The position numbers and the translations under genes were made by a program. The notes beneath the pieces are model-generated. The model was not told the origin of the DNA. It searched no databases and worked only from the letters and a program-made list of their open reading frames with translations. From NCBI GenBank assembly GCA_030430385.1, contig JAUIFO010000010.1, positions 62,001 through 126,000 on the forward strand: a stretch of DNA of 64,000 bases, given 5' to 3'. The stretch's first letter is position 1; each line of letters opens with the position of its first letter. This DNA is from Bacteroidia bacterium (GTDB taxonomy: Bacteria; Bacteroidota; Bacteroidia; Flavobacteriales; Flavobacteriaceae). Of the stretch, positions 53,177 to 62,325 are shown piece after piece.

Positions 53177-54004
53177 ATGAATTTAAAAGGAATACTAAAA
53201 AGAATAGCAGGTAAAAACAATAACACATCTTATGTTGACCGCACCTTATGTGGTGTAAATTTAAGAGTGCTTCCTAATACAACCAGAGTAAAAGAAGATC
53301 AGGATGACTGTTGGTGGTTTTACTTAACAAAGCATCATCAAACTATTTATGATGTAGGTTGTAATGCTGGTTATTCTGCTATAATTGCACTAATTCAAGA
53401 TCCTCAAAAAAAGGTGATTCTTGTTGATCCAAATCCTAATGCATTAAAAAAAGCAGCTCAAAATTTAATTGAGAACGGACTTGGAAATAATGCGCAATAT
53501 GTAGCTGCATTTGTGAGTAATGAATTAGATAACAAAATAAAGTTCTATACCATTGGAGCAGGAGCTGCAGGAAGTATGCACGCATCTCATGCCAAAACTG
53601 CTGCTGATGTGAATTCATTCATGGAAGTGCAAACCATTACCTTAGACTATATGTATGCCTTTTATAAGGTTAAACCAGATTTGGTTAAGATTGATGTGGA
53701 AGGTGCTGAAACCTTAGTGATGCAATCTGCCAAAACGCTTGCCAATGAAACAAAATGCACGTTCTTTATTGAAATGCATAATGTTGAAGGCATAGGAATG
53801 GAAGCTGCTGCGCAATCAATGTTAGATTGGTGTGACGAAATGGGTTATAAAACATGGTATCCAACTACAGGAAAGGCTTTGACGTCTGCCGAAGAGATTA
53901 AAAATAGAGGTAAATGTCATTTACTTTTACTACCAAAAGATAAAGCGTATCCTAGTTATCTTGAAGGCATTGCGTCACATGCACCTTTACCAAACCATGT
54001 GTAA
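53177..54004 (+). CDS. FkbM-family methyltransferase
   Basis: The 275-residue protein has the FkbM signature: motif I IYDVGCNAGYSAIIAL and VILVDPNPNALKKAAQNL, then KIDVEGAETLVMQSA and FFIEMHN. FkbM-type enzymes O-methylate sugars or polyketides. The stop overlaps the ATG of the GT2 gene by one base (TAATG). Together with the two other methyltransferases it suggests that several sites of the glycan are methylated. Confidence 0.86.
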   Translation: MNLKGILKRIAGKNNNTSYVDRTLCGVNLRVLPNTTRVKEDQDDCWWFYLTKHHQTIYDVGCNAGYSAIIALIQDPQKKVILVDPNPNALKKAAQNLIENGLGNNAQYVAAFVSNELDNKIKFYTIGAGAAGSMHASHAKTAADVNSFMEVQTITLDYMYAFYKVKPDLVKIDVEGAETLVMQSAKTLANETKCTFFIEMHNVEGIGMEAAAQSMLDWCDEMGYKTWYPTTGKALTSAEEIKNRGKCHLLLLPKDKAYPSYLEGIASHAPLPNHV

Positions 54005-55332
54005 TGCCATTTGTATTTTTAAAATATTTACAATCCACTCATTATTTTCAACGCTTTACCAAAGCAGGTTACTCCATATTTCCTAGAATTGAAGAATTAC
54101 CTGATTCAATTTTAGAGCAACTTGAAATTGATAAACAGTACAAGTCTCAGGATGCTATCGATTATGATAGGTCTTGGCAAGCTATTCAAAAAGGTTACAT
54201 TGGTGAGGCTAACACCTATCAAGGTTTCAATACAGTTACTGTAGAAGATAACTATAGATTTATTCGAAAGAACTTTCACAGTGCTTGGGTTTTTTATGTT
54301 TTGATTTTGCGATTGCTATCATTTAAAAATCCAATTAAGGAGATTTCAGGATGGCTTAAAACACGTCAAACGAAGCGTCAGCATTTTGGTAAAACGACTT
54401 TGTTTGATGACGATTTTAATAAGTTTCAGTCAAAACTTGTTGCATCAAATCCCAGAGTTAGTGTCGTTATTCCAACCTTAAATCGCTATGATTTTTTGAA
54501 AGATGTTTTACATGATTTGGAGGCTCAGGATTATAAAAATTTTGAAGTGATTGTCGTTGATCAATCTGAACCTTTTGATAAAGCCTTTTATCAGGATTTT
54601 AATTTGGATTTTAAAATAGTACAGCAAGAAGAAAAAGCCCTATGGCTTGCTAGAAATACAGCTGTTAAAAAGTCGGAAGGCACTTTTATTGCATTGTCTG
54701 AAGATGATGTTAGAATCGAACCAGATTGGGTCAGCACACATCTTAAGTGCTTAGATTTTTTTAATGCTGAAGTGTCTGCTGGTGTGTTTTATCCTGAAGG
54801 AAAACAGATTCCAGAAGACCGTTCTTTTTTTAGTCTTGCCTCACAATTTGCTACTGGAAATGCAATGCTGTATAAAGACGTATTTAAAAAAGTAGGCTTA
54901 TTTGATAGACAGTTTGAAAAGCAACGTATGGGAGATGGCGAATTCGGAATGCGAGTTTATCTCAACAATATTAGAAGTATCTCCAATCCTCTCGCATCTT
55001 GTATTGATGTTAAAGCGCATACAGGAGGACTTCGTGAAATGGGAAGTTGGGATGCTTTCAGACCTTCTAATTTTTTTGCACCTAGACCAATTCCTAGTGT
55101 ATTGTACTTTTTTAGACGTTACTTTGGTAGGAAAGCTTCAATTTTGGCGTTGTTAAGAACAGTCCCAATCTCAATGTTTCCTTATCAATTCAAAAAAAAC
55201 AAGCCTTTATTATTACTGGGTTCGGTTATTACCTTATTACTATTTCCAATTGTCTTTTGTCAAGTTGTTGTCTCTTGGAATAGAGCTTCAAAAAAAATAA
55301 AAGCTGGTCCGTTAATTGAAATTTTAGAGTGA
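54004..55332 (+). CDS. GT2-family glycosyltransferase with N-terminal extension and C-terminal membrane segments
   Basis: The 442-residue protein has the GT-A domain at about 150-350: VSVVIPTLNRYDFLKDVLHDL, FEVIVVDQSEP, WLARNTAVKKSEGTFIALSEDDVRIEPDW with the DD(V) metal site, and GLFDRQFEKQRMGDGEFGMRVYL. The first ~145 residues (IEELPDSILEQLEIDKQYKSQDAIDYDRSW) are unusual and not part of GT2. The last ~45 residues include a strong membrane segment (LLLGSVITLLLFPIVFCQVV). The downstream gene overlaps by four bases. Confidence 0.82.
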   Translation: MPFVFLKYLQSTHYFQRFTKAGYSIFPRIEELPDSILEQLEIDKQYKSQDAIDYDRSWQAIQKGYIGEANTYQGFNTVTVEDNYRFIRKNFHSAWVFYVLILRLLSFKNPIKEISGWLKTRQTKRQHFGKTTLFDDDFNKFQSKLVASNPRVSVVIPTLNRYDFLKDVLHDLEAQDYKNFEVIVVDQSEPFDKAFYQDFNLDFKIVQQEEKALWLARNTAVKKSEGTFIALSEDDVRIEPDWVSTHLKCLDFFNAEVSAGVFYPEGKQIPEDRSFFSLASQFATGNAMLYKDVFKKVGLFDRQFEKQRMGDGEFGMRVYLNNIRSISNPLASCIDVKAHTGGLREMGSWDAFRPSNFFAPRPIPSVLYFFRRYFGRKASILALLRTVPISMFPYQFKKNKPLLLLGSVITLLLFPIVFCQVVVSWNRASKKIKAGPLIEILE

Positions 55333-56432
55333 GCACAAAACAGAAACATATTGTCATAGTGTCTTCTGAATTTCCTCCGCAACCAGGAGGTATTGGAAAC
55401 CACGCATTTAATTTAGCCTCATATCTTTCTAAGGAACATTATCGTGTTAGTGTTATTGCAGATCAGCGATCAATTAATGGTGATGAAGAACGTGATTTTG
55501 ATGCAAAGCAAATGTTTAATGTGTTTAGGATTAAGCGATATAATATGCGTTTTATAATGTATGTTAAACGGATTTTGTTAACGCATAAAACCATAAAAAA
55601 GGCAGATTATGTGATTGCTACTGGCAAGTTTTCGCTTTGGAATATTGCTGCCTTGAGCTATGTGCATAAGATTAAAACTCTAGCTGTAATTCATGGTACC
55701 GAAGTTAATTTTAAATCAGTTCTTTTAAGAAGATCTATCGATTTTGCTTTAAAAAAAATACAGCATATTGTAGCAGTATCCAGCTATACGAAAGCATTAA
55801 TTTCACATTTAGATCTTGATACTACAGTAATTCCTAATGGAATTGATACCAATGAATGGAATGCTGAAGGCATTGCAAAAGCAGAATTAAAAGGAACTCC
55901 AATATTAACCACAGTAGGACGTGTTAGCTCGCGAAAAGGTCAGTTAAATGTGATTAAACAATTACCAGATCTAGTTAAAGTATTTCCTGAAATTCACTAC
56001 CATTGTGTTGGTATTCCAACTGAAGCAGACGATTTTATCAATATTGCAAAGCAACTTAATGTTGAACACCATATTACCTTTCATGGCAGTGTTGCTCAAA
56101 ATGAATTAAAAGCCATGCTTTTAGGAACCGATATTTTTGTGATGCTCAGTTCTGAAAGTAAAACTGGCGATGTTGAAGGTTTTGGTATTGCCATATTAGA
56201 AGCTAATGTTTTGGGGATTCCAAGTATTGGATCTAAAGGTTGCGGAATTGAAGATGCTATTGAAGATCAAAAATCAGGAATTTTAATTGATTTAAATAAC
56301 TCAGAAGCTTTTATTAATGCGATCAAGGTGATCAATAATAATCGTATCGCATTTCAAACTGAAGCTAAACAATGGGCAAAACAACACGATTGGTCAACCA
56401 TTATTAAACAATACATCAAGTTGTTAGACTAA
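55329..56432 (+). CDS. GT4-family glycosyltransferase
   Basis: The 367-residue GT-B protein starts at GTG 55329 (GTGA overlap). Motifs are VIVSSEFPPQPGGIGNHAFNLASYL, TTVIPNGIDTNEWN, TTVGRVSSRKGQLNVIKQLPDL, ITFHGSVAQNELKAMLLGTDIFVMLSSES, and DVEGFGIAILEANVLGIPSIG (E-x7-E). It acts in the cytoplasm and is transcribed with the transferases on both sides. Confidence 0.88.
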   Translation: MSTKQKHIVIVSSEFPPQPGGIGNHAFNLASYLSKEHYRVSVIADQRSINGDEERDFDAKQMFNVFRIKRYNMRFIMYVKRILLTHKTIKKADYVIATGKFSLWNIAALSYVHKIKTLAVIHGTEVNFKSVLLRRSIDFALKKIQHIVAVSSYTKALISHLDLDTTVIPNGIDTNEWNAEGIAKAELKGTPILTTVGRVSSRKGQLNVIKQLPDLVKVFPEIHYHCVGIPTEADDFINIAKQLNVEHHITFHGSVAQNELKAMLLGTDIFVMLSSESKTGDVEGFGIAILEANVLGIPSIGSKGCGIEDAIEDQKSGILIDLNNSEAFINAIKVINNNRIAFQTEAKQWAKQHDWSTIIKQYIKLLD

Positions 56433-56433
56433 A

Positions 56434-57564
56434 ATGAGAACACTTACAATTATTTCACATACTGAACATTATACCAATCCAGACGGCACAATTGTAGGAT
56501 TGGGTTCTACAGTAACTGAAATTAATCATTTACTCGACGTGTTTGATGAGATCATCCATGTTGCCATGCTTCACAAATCAGCACCACCTTCTGGAAGTAT
56601 AGGCTATATATCTAACAAGATCACTTTTGTGGCTATACCAGCATTGGGTGGTCAAACACTCGGTAGTAAGTTGTCTATCATCTGGAAAATGCCTTCAGTA
56701 TTAAGTACTGTTAAAAGGGAAGTCGCAAAGAGCGATTATTTTCAATTTAGAGCTCCTACAGGAATAGGAGTATTTGTGATTCCATACTTAATGCTATTTT
56801 CTTCTAAAAAAGGATGGTTTAAATATGCTGGAAATTGGAAGCAAGCATACGCACCTTTAGCGTATAGGTTTCAGAAATGGATGCTCTTAAAACAAAAACG
56901 AAAGGTTACTATAAATGGGTTTTGGGATGATCAACCTGCACATTGCTTGTCGTTTGAAAATCCTTGTTTAACTACTCAAGAATTAGAACAAGGGAAGTCC
57001 ATAATTGAAAAGAAAACAATTACACCTCAAGGTGTTAGTTTTTGTTTTGTTGGTCGTGTAGAAGAGGCCAAAGGCATCGGTTTGTTAATTGAGGCCTTTA
57101 AATCGCTATCTGAAGTTGAACAATCTAAAGTTGAAGCCATTCATATTGTAGGCGATGGTAAGCATATTGCAGATTATAAAACAAAGACTGAAGCAAGCCA
57201 ACTTAATTTTGTCTTTCATGGATTTCTGTCTCGTGAACAAGTCCATCATATTTACAAACAGTCTCATGCAATTGTATTGCCTTCAGCTTCAGAAGGATTT
57301 CCGAAAGTCATATCAGAAGCTATGAACTATGGATGTGTTCCAATAGTTTCAGATATTTCTTCTATATCGCACTATATTGAAGATGAGGTTAATGGATTTT
57401 TGGTTTATCCTATTACCACTGAAAATCTAAAAGCAAACATTAAAAAAATGATTCAGATGGAAAATTCAAAATATAAAACAATGATTAATTCAAAACAGCA
57501 GTCGATTTCAAAGTTTAGTTATGCCTATTACAATAGTAGAATTAAAGATGATATTTTATCGTAA
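56434..57564 (+). CDS. GT4-family glycosyltransferase
   Basis: The 376-residue protein begins with an unusual N-terminal acceptor domain (RTLTIISHTEHYTNPDGTIVGLGSTVTEINHL). Its donor half has FCFVGRVEEAKGIGLLIEAFKSL, IHIVGDG, HGFLSREQVHHIYKQSHAIVLPSASEGFPKVISEAMNYGCVPIV (E-x7-E), and ends in a basic tail. It lies one base after the preceding transferase. A 130-base AT-rich gap follows, with a 12-A run at 57643-57654 and no clear promoter or terminator. Confidence 0.84.
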   Translation: MRTLTIISHTEHYTNPDGTIVGLGSTVTEINHLLDVFDEIIHVAMLHKSAPPSGSIGYISNKITFVAIPALGGQTLGSKLSIIWKMPSVLSTVKREVAKSDYFQFRAPTGIGVFVIPYLMLFSSKKGWFKYAGNWKQAYAPLAYRFQKWMLLKQKRKVTINGFWDDQPAHCLSFENPCLTTQELEQGKSIIEKKTITPQGVSFCFVGRVEEAKGIGLLIEAFKSLSEVEQSKVEAIHIVGDGKHIADYKTKTEASQLNFVFHGFLSREQVHHIYKQSHAIVLPSASEGFPKVISEAMNYGCVPIVSDISSISHYIEDEVNGFLVYPITTENLKANIKKMIQMENSKYKTMINSKQQSISKFSYAYYNSRIKDDILS

Positions 57565-57694
57565 TCTATCATTTTTCAGACCATAGAAATATACTGAAAT
57601 AGCTTCGAATATTTTGCAAATCAATATTTTATTAGGTCGTACAAAAAAAAAAAATTACATTTAACGCCTCGTGCTATTAAACACTGTTTTTTGA

Positions 57695-58498
57695 ATGATT
57701 TTTAAGAAAATTTCTTGGTTTTTTAAACGCCATCCTTTTTTGTATGTGGCTCGATTTAAATTACTGTCTAAAAACTCCAGTGTTAGTGATATAGAATCCT
57801 TTTCATACAATACTGTAAATAAGAAAAAAGACATTCCTAAGTATTTTTACACAGTAAATGATACCATTTTTAAAGGAAATCCTTTCACGTCATCATTAGA
57901 GAATGTTAAACATCTTAGTGTATGGCTTCAAAATAATATCAAAGGCGGACCAGGTTTGAGTGAATCTTCAGAGAACGCTCTTAAAATCATGCTGTCAGGT
58001 AAAGGTGGTGTATGCAGTGATATGGCACAGATTTTCAATAATTTTTGTGTGATTAATGATGTTAAAGTTCGTGAATGGGGAAATACAAGAGCTCCTTTTG
58101 ATAGAGCATATGGCGGCCATTCCTTTAATGAAGTTTTTATAGATAAGCTTAATAAGTGGGTTTTAATTGATGTGTCGAGTAGTTTGGTTTTTTATCATAA
58201 TGAAACATTACTGTCTGTGGTGGAGTTGTATGAGCTTTTACGAAGTGGTGAAAAAATATCATTCAAAACATTCAATTCTACTAAAGACTTAGATGAGAAA
58301 AATGTTGAAAAGAACTACCTTAATCCAGATACTATTCCGTTTTTAATATGTAACTATTCAAACAAATTTTATGATTCGTGTTTGAAATTTTTCAGACCAT
58401 ATGTCCCAGTTTTTTTAGTTCATTTTGTTATTTTCGTCTTAGGTAAAAGTTATCATTACAAGTTTCCTTTAGATAATTATAAGAAAATATTTACTTAG
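57695..58498 (+). CDS. transglutaminase-like protein inside the polysaccharide locus
   Basis: The 267-residue protein has a transglutaminase/protease-like core. C107 lies in GKGGVCSDMAQIFNNF, H142 in YGGHSFNEVFI and D159 in WVLIDVSSS, the Cys-His-Asp triad with normal spacing (35 and 17 residues). There is no signal peptide (N-terminus MIFKKISWFFKRHPFLYV). A C-terminal hydrophobic segment (YVPVFLVHFVIFVLGKSYHY) may anchor it in the membrane. Members cut, cross-link or acyl-transfer at amide bonds. The substrate here is unknown, and such a gene is rare in glycan loci. Confidence 0.75.
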   Translation: MIFKKISWFFKRHPFLYVARFKLLSKNSSVSDIESFSYNTVNKKKDIPKYFYTVNDTIFKGNPFTSSLENVKHLSVWLQNNIKGGPGLSESSENALKIMLSGKGGVCSDMAQIFNNFCVINDVKVREWGNTRAPFDRAYGGHSFNEVFIDKLNKWVLIDVSSSLVFYHNETLLSVVELYELLRSGEKISFKTFNSTKDLDEKNVEKNYLNPDTIPFLICNYSNKFYDSCLKFFRPYVPVFLVHFVIFVLGKSYHYKFPLDNYKKIFT

Positions 58499-58544
58499 AC
58501 CTCTGCTTTACAATTAAAGCATTTTTAATCAAATTATTACCTAG

Positions 58545-59909
58545 TTGAAAACAAATCTAACCTATATAAGTGCTGTTGTATTACATATTTTTATAGGTAT
58601 AATTGTTTATTACAATGAAGCGCTAGCTAAGGTCTATTTTGGTGTTATTATAGTGTATTTTCTCTCTAGAATTGTACTTAGTTCAGCCGATTCAAAAACC
58701 TTTGAAGTATTAAAAGCAGCTTCCTATATTGTTGGTGCTGAGGTGTTTCTTAGGATGACCAGAGGATCAATTTCTTATGAGGCAGGTAAATATTTTGTAA
58801 TTATCTTCATCTTAATAGGAATGTTTTATAAAGGCATTTCAGGAAAAGCATATCCTTACTTCTTGTATTTAATGTTGCTTGTGCCTTCAATATTTGTGGC
58901 CTCTACGACCTTAAGTTTTGATGCCAACTTTAGAACTAATATTGCCTTTGTACTTAGTGGTCCACTATGCTTAGGTGTCGCTGCTTTGTTTTGTTATGAT
59001 AAGAAGGTGACCAAAGACCAAATCAATAAGTTTTTATTGTTTATGTTGTTGCCACTTATATCACATACAGCATATATTTTTTTTTATAATCCTTCAGTTC
59101 GCGATGTATTATCAGGAACAGGATCAAATCGATCAGCATCTGGAGGATGGGGAGCAAATCAAGTGTCTACAGTATTAGGTCTTGGCATGTTTATTGTCGC
59201 TGTCAGATTATTTACTAAATCACCATCAATAGGTCATAAAATTATAAATTTTGTGATTTTTTCTGCTATTGGCTACAGAGCCATTGTAACATTTAGTAGA
59301 GGTGGTGTTATTACTGCCTTAATGTCAATAGTTGCTTTTTTGATTTTGTATTATGCAACAGCTACTAAAAAGAAACGATCAGAAATCTTATCCATTTTTA
59401 TGATTTTTTGTTTTTGTTTGAGTGTAACTTGGATTATAAGTTCTACGCAAACTGATGGCTATATTGATTTGAGGTACACAAATAAAGATCATTTAGGTCG
59501 AGAAAAAACCGATATTACAACTGGTAGAGGAGATTTGTTTAAAGAAGAACTTGAAGGTTTTATATCTAATCCTTTTTTTGGGATTGGTTCTAGTCGTGCA
59601 AAAGATCAAAGAATTGAAGTTGAAGGCCAAGGTGTAACCTCTCACAGTGAAGTGAGTCGACTCTTAGCCGAACATGGTATGTTTGGAGTTACCATTCTCG
59701 TTATTTTATTATTCAAACCGTTTGATTTCAGATCAAGAAACCGAAAGAATTATTTTTTCTATGCCTTTTTAGTATTTTGGTTTGCGACCATCAATCACTC
59801 ATCAATGCGAATTGCTGCACCAGCATTCATTTATGCCTTGGCGCTTTTAAATGTAAAACATGAAGAACATCCTGTACATAGGAAACAACTTAAGCAACAA
59901 GACGTCTAA
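58545..59909 (+). CDS. O-antigen ligase/polymerase family membrane protein (WaaL/Wzy-like)
   Basis: The 454-residue protein has about 11-12 membrane helices and a periplasmic loop with the family hallmark FGIGSSRAKDQRIEVEGQGVTSHSEVSRLLAEHGMFG, the H-S-E-like region of PF04932 (Wzy_C). It either ligates finished glycan to a lipid acceptor or polymerises repeat units in the periplasm; the sequence does not separate the two. The start is TTG 58545, the first plausible codon before MKTNLTYISAV. The next gene begins 50 bases inside its end. Confidence 0.85.
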   Translation: MKTNLTYISAVVLHIFIGIIVYYNEALAKVYFGVIIVYFLSRIVLSSADSKTFEVLKAASYIVGAEVFLRMTRGSISYEAGKYFVIIFILIGMFYKGISGKAYPYFLYLMLLVPSIFVASTTLSFDANFRTNIAFVLSGPLCLGVAALFCYDKKVTKDQINKFLLFMLLPLISHTAYIFFYNPSVRDVLSGTGSNRSASGGWGANQVSTVLGLGMFIVAVRLFTKSPSIGHKIINFVIFSAIGYRAIVTFSRGGVITALMSIVAFLILYYATATKKKRSEILSIFMIFCFCLSVTWIISSTQTDGYIDLRYTNKDHLGREKTDITTGRGDLFKEELEGFISNPFFGIGSSRAKDQRIEVEGQGVTSHSEVSRLLAEHGMFGVTILVILLFKPFDFRSRNRKNYFFYAFLVFWFATINHSSMRIAAPAFIYALALLNVKHEEHPVHRKQLKQQDV

Positions 59910-60873
59910 TATTTCTGGAATTAAAGTTTTAAGTGCGTTATTAAAACAAGAAGGGTTTACTATCTATACATCGTCTTCAAAAAACAATAAAGTTTTAAGA
60001 CTTATAGATATGGTATTTACCTGTTTTACAACCTGTAAAAAGGTAGATTACGTGCTCATCGATACCTACAGCACTCAAAATTTTTATTATGCTTTAGTTG
60101 TAAGTCAAATATGTAGATGGTTTAAAACAGATTATATCCCAATTTTACATGGTGGAAAATTGCCTGAACGATTAAAACAAAATCCTCAACTCTGTCATAA
60201 ACTTTTTGCTAATGCCAAGTCGTGTGTAGCGCCTTCCAACTTTTTAAAAAAGGCTTTTGAAAGCTATGGTTATAGTAACATCATTCATATACCTAATACC
60301 ATTCAAATTGAAAATTATAATTTTAAAGAAAGAGATTATGAAAGTTTAAATATACTTTGGGTGAGATCTTTTTCAAAAATTTATAATCCTGAAATGGCTG
60401 TTAGAGTGGTCTATAAATTAAAGCGAAGCTACCCTGAAGTAACTTTGTGTATGGTTGGTCCAGATGCCGATAATAGTAGAGTTCAAGTTGAAGAGTTGGC
60501 TCGCGATTTAGATGTTAATGTGACGTTTACAGGAAAACTTAAAAAAGCAGAATGGATCCGACTTTCCGAAGATTATAATGTATTCATTAATACAACTAAT
60601 TTTGACAATACACCACTTAGTCTTATTGAAGCGATGGCTTTAGGTCTACCTGTGGTTTCTACAAATGTTGGTGGAATTCCTTATTTAATTGAGGATAAAA
60701 AACACGGACTTCTAGTTGCACAAAATGATGTAGATGCAATGGCGAATGCTATTACACATCTAATGGTAAATAAGACCGAAAGACAATTATTAGTTTCTAA
60801 CGCGAGACAAAAGGTTGAGTCTTTTGATTGGAATTCTGTAAAAGATGTTTGGCTTAAATTATTAAGTAGCTAA
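59860..60873 (+). CDS. GT4-family glycosyltransferase
   Basis: The 337-residue protein opens NILYIGNNLSNKTSNISGIKVLSALLK, typical of a Bacteroidota GT4 group, which supports ATG 59860 despite a 50-base overlap with the ligase gene. It then has IIHIPNTIQIENY, ILWVRSFSKIYNPEMAVRVV, VTFTGKLKKAEWIRLSEDYNVFINTTNFDNTPLSLIEAMALGLPVVST (the E-x7-E motif is degenerate at its first Glu) and a final LIEDKKHGLLV. It is cytoplasmic. Confidence 0.87.
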   Translation: MKNILYIGNNLSNKTSNISGIKVLSALLKQEGFTIYTSSSKNNKVLRLIDMVFTCFTTCKKVDYVLIDTYSTQNFYYALVVSQICRWFKTDYIPILHGGKLPERLKQNPQLCHKLFANAKSCVAPSNFLKKAFESYGYSNIIHIPNTIQIENYNFKERDYESLNILWVRSFSKIYNPEMAVRVVYKLKRSYPEVTLCMVGPDADNSRVQVEELARDLDVNVTFTGKLKKAEWIRLSEDYNVFINTTNFDNTPLSLIEAMALGLPVVSTNVGGIPYLIEDKKHGLLVAQNDVDAMANAITHLMVNKTERQLLVSNARQKVESFDWNSVKDVWLKLLSS

Positions 60874-60924
60874 TTTATCTAGTTGATTTTAAGTTAGTAT
60901 ATTTATCACTTATTTAATTTTTAA

Positions 60925-62319
60925 ATGGGTAAGAAAAAGGACATACATTTTGAAATATCCGAAAGAAAAGTACTTCTGAGAATATTCGATATTTTATTTG
61001 TATTTATGGGTCTTTATCTTCTTGAACTTGCCTTTTCATTTGATTATTTAACGGTAAATAGTACAAATGGTACAGCATTATTTGTCCTGATTTTATACAT
61101 ATCCATCTTTGGAACCATTTTTGAAATTTACGACCTTCAAAAGTCAAATAAATTAGAAGTCACGTTCAGGAATATTGTTTTTACAGCATCTACAACAGTT
61201 TTGTTTTATTTACTAACACCATTTTTCACACCTTTTTTACCCGAAAACAGACTTCAAATAGTATATTTCTATTTAACGATCATTGTGATGTTGTTCCTTT
61301 GGCGATTAGCCTACACAACGTTTATATCATCGCCTCGTTTTTACAAAAAAGTACTGCTTGTTGGTGAAATCTCTAACGTAGAGAATATCATAAAACCGTT
61401 ACGTGAAACAGATCCAAACTATAAGATTATAGGGTTTATTAATTGCGAACAAGAATCTGATGCACCAATTAAGTTTAAAGGATTAAAAGAGTTTCAACCT
61501 TCAGAGTTAATGAGTGTTATTGAAAAACATAAAATTTCTGAAGTATTAGTAGCAAGTTACGATTCGGAAACCATTACTCCTGAAATTTATCACGATTTGA
61601 TCAATCTGTTAGAGCACGGATTTACAATTCGTGAATATACTCAGGTTTATGAAGAATTAACCTATCGTGTGCCAATTCAATTTGTTGGTAAAGACTTTTA
61701 TAAATATTTTCCCTTTAGTAGAAGCAATCAAAATAAATTATACCTGTTTTTTCACAGACTCATTGATATCTTATTTTCTATAATTGGCCTGGTTGCTGGA
61801 ATATTATTGCTTCCGTTTATTATCATCGGAAACTTAATTGCTAATAGAGGACCATTATTTTATACACAAGAGCGTGTTGGGAAAAATGGAAACACATTCA
61901 ACATTCTCAAACTGCGAAGCATGATTGTTAATGCTGAAAAAGATGGTGTAAAATGGGCTGAAAAAAATGATAAACGTATCACTACTTTTGGAAAATTCTT
62001 GAGAAGAACACGATTGGATGAAATCCCGCAATTCTTCAATGTATTAAAAGGTGATATGAGTATCATTGGTCCACGACCTGAACGACCATTTTTTGTAAAC
62101 GAATTATCACGTGTTATTCCTTTTTATGAAACTAGACATATCATTAAACCAGGATTAACAGGATGGGCTCAGGTAAAAACAAGATATGGTGCTTCAGTAG
62201 ATGATAGTCTTATAAAGCTTCAATATGATCTGTATTACATTAAACACAGAAGTATCTTTCTAGATTTAAATATTATAGTAAAAACCTTAAGTACAATTCT
62301 GTATTATCGTGGTCAGTAG
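60925..62319 (+). CDS. undecaprenyl-phosphate glycosylphosphotransferase, long form (WcaJ-like)
   Basis: The 464-residue protein has four N-terminal membrane helices (~15-120), a central Rossmann-like CoA-binding-type region (VLLVGEISNVENIIKPL), a re-entrant helix (LIDILFSIIGLVAGILLLPFIIIG) and the PF02397 catalytic domain: FYTQERVGKNGNTFNILKLRSM, RLDEIPQFFNVLKGDMSIIGPRPERP and KPGLTGWAQV. It transfers a hexose-1-phosphate, usually glucose or galactose, to undecaprenyl phosphate to start each chain. It closes the locus, seven bases before lnt on the other strand, and is the second initiating enzyme after the short one at 24260. Confidence 0.92.
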   Translation: MGKKKDIHFEISERKVLLRIFDILFVFMGLYLLELAFSFDYLTVNSTNGTALFVLILYISIFGTIFEIYDLQKSNKLEVTFRNIVFTASTTVLFYLLTPFFTPFLPENRLQIVYFYLTIIVMLFLWRLAYTTFISSPRFYKKVLLVGEISNVENIIKPLRETDPNYKIIGFINCEQESDAPIKFKGLKEFQPSELMSVIEKHKISEVLVASYDSETITPEIYHDLINLLEHGFTIREYTQVYEELTYRVPIQFVGKDFYKYFPFSRSNQNKLYLFFHRLIDILFSIIGLVAGILLLPFIIIGNLIANRGPLFYTQERVGKNGNTFNILKLRSMIVNAEKDGVKWAEKNDKRITTFGKFLRRTRLDEIPQFFNVLKGDMSIIGPRPERPFFVNELSRVIPFYETRHIIKPGLTGWAQVKTRYGASVDDSLIKLQYDLYYIKHRSIFLDLNIIVKTLSTILYYRGQ

Positions 62320-62325
62320 AAAGAC

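Noticed and set aside
57643-57654. Run of 12 A before the transglutaminase-like gene
   Set aside because: It is outside any coding region, so phase variation by frame-shift is not possible. It could affect only spacing of an unseen promoter.
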